Under the pieces are notes generated by a model. That model had not been told where the DNA came from. It saw nothing but the letters and a program-made list of their open reading frames with translations, and did not search any database. Below, in pieces: positions 34,789-35,405 of a stretch of 35,405 bases of DNA (within the stretch, counting starts at the first letter, position 1; each line of letters begins with the position of its first letter). Source of the stretch: Chloroflexota bacterium (GTDB taxonomy: Bacteria; Chloroflexota; Dehalococcoidia; CAUJGQ01). A program made the translations under genes and the position numbers. Where the stretch lies: contig CAUJGQ010000052.1 in NCBI GenBank assembly GCA_963170165.1, positions 1 through 35,405 of the forward strand, written 5' to 3'.

Positions 34789-35231
34789 GGCCACTGTGGG
34801 GAGGCGACCGGACGCACGCCCGCGGGCGTGGCCCGATACTGCCGCTGGAGCATCCCGGCAATCTCATCGCTGTAGATGCCGGCATAGGCGACAGCGGCGC
34901 GCAGCTGGTCTAACGAAAGGTGCGGGAAGCCAAGCAGCAGCGCGCCGAAGTCGCGGCCCAGCGCCAGGTACTGGTCGATCACCTCCCAGACCTCCAGCCC
35001 GGTGCCGCGCACCTTGCCGCGCCACTCATCGTGGTGGTACCACTGCACCACCTCGGTGAACCCATCGACCGGCCGCTCCGGTGGACGGCTGCCGCTGCCA
35101 TTGGCGGGCGGAGCGGCGGCGATCAGGCGCACCACGACCTCAGCCTCCGCCCCCTCCGGCAGCTCGGGCGCGACCACCTCAATCCGGCCACCCGGGCCGA
35201 CCACTGCCTGCTGCCGCACTTCCCGTTGCAT
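34785..35231 (-). CDS. DUF433 antitoxin with AbrB-like N-terminus
   Basis: A 148-residue protein. Residues 1-38 are a short beta module (QQAVVGPGGRIEVVAPELPEGAEAEVVVRL) like the swapped-hairpin start of antitoxins. A linker follows, and then the DUF433 helix-turn-helix region (about 70-130: TGLEVWEVIDQYLALGRDFGALLLGFPHLSLDQLRAAVAYAG). It would bind both its own promoter and the DUF5615 toxin encoded directly downstream, with which it shares four bases. The gap to the upstream acyl-CoA synthetase stop is 39 bases, so the pair may be co-transcribed with that gene. The ribosome site is weak. Confidence 0.8.
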   Translation of the reverse strand: MQREVRQQAVVGPGGRIEVVAPELPEGAEAEVVVRLIAAAPPANGSGSRPPERPVDGFTEVVQWYHHDEWRGKVRGTGLEVWEVIDQYLALGRDFGALLLGFPHLSLDQLRAAVAYAGIYSDEIAGMLQRQYRATPAGVRPVASPQWP

Positions 35232-35270
35232 GACCCGTACCCGCCGCTCCCGATTCCCTGTCTACGGTCC

Positions 35271-35405
35271 CTACCCGCGCGCCACTTCCGCCGTCATCGC
35301 CTGCCAGGCCTCGCGCGCCTCCTCGACCGAGCCTTCGTCCTCGATGGTCGAGATATCGCCCGGCGGCGTGTTGAGCACCACCGCCTTCAGCACGCGGCGC
35401 ATGAT
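35271..35405 (-). CDS. Acyl-CoA synthetase (AMP-forming), C-terminal end
   Basis: Only the last 44 residues are in the window; the gene enters from the right edge. IMRRVLKAVVLNTPPGDIST followed by IEDEGSVEEAREAWQAM matches the end of acetyl/acyl-CoA synthetases, where the Lys just before IMRR (the adenylation lysine, outside this window) is the acetylation-controlled residue. Such enzymes activate carboxylic acids with ATP and CoA. The substrate cannot be judged. The DUF433/DUF5615 pair follows on the same strand. Confidence 0.75.
   Translation of the reverse strand: MMRRVLKAVVLNTPPGDISTIEDEGSVEEAREAWQAMTAEVARG

Overview
This 35.4 kb window is GC-rich bacterial chromosome, densely coding on both strands. 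It has no rRNA, tRNA, insertion sequence, prophage or CRISPR array that I can see. Several features together suggest a Chloroflexota bacterium, perhaps of the Thermomicrobia/Sphaerobacter type. These are an archaeal-style XPB helicase plus Bax1 nuclease pair, Uma2, DUF433/DUF5615 and CsbD genes, CaiB-type CoA-transferases, an Eis-like acetyltransferase, and TACACT/TATACT-type -10 elements, some so close to start codons that the mRNAs would be leaderless. The taxonomic placement is inference from gene content only.

Layout. 1-3849: a partial carbon-nitrogen hydrolase, a zinc-type alcohol dehydrogenase lacking the structural zinc cysteines, and a divergent CoA-transferase/DinB pair joined by an ATGA overlap. 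3889-8401: a PAP2/Aur1-like membrane enzyme with a long C-terminal extension, a small unknown protein, RuvB, a single-domain response regulator, a second small protein and a CsbD stress protein. 8522-12248: the Bax1-XPB DNA-repair operon and an OsmC peroxidase, all on the minus strand. 12461-17830: a secreted unknown protein coupled to a D-aminoacylase, facing a minus-strand operon of an alpha/beta hydrolase and a two-domain CaiB fusion protein.

17953-24459 (plus strand): Uma2, then dnaJ, a site-2 protease with CBS domains, prmA, rsmE, tag and a small membrane protein. dnaJ-prmA-rsmE is a widely conserved order; here the membrane protease sits inside it. 24582-27724: an AMIN-like lipoprotein, a DAO-family FAD oxidoreductase, an orphan ribbon-helix-helix protein starting at TTG, a small CxxC protein and what looks like a frameshifted small gene.

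27861-30759 holds secA. Its leader is the most interesting part of the window. A -10 element stands 8 bases before a 22-codon leader ORF whose stop overlaps the secA ATG (ATGA), and the secA Shine-Dalgarno lies inside an 11-pair, almost all-GC helix that translation of the leader ORF would melt. I infer a translational switch for the protein-export motor. 31098-35405: a nucleotide-sugar dehydrogenase homologue that has lost several catalytic residues (probable pseudoenzyme), a DUF1059-GNAT fusion, an Eis-like acetyltransferase, a DUF433/DUF5615 toxin-antitoxin pair, and the end of an acyl-CoA synthetase gene.

All functional calls come from reading motifs and recalled family features. No database search was run.
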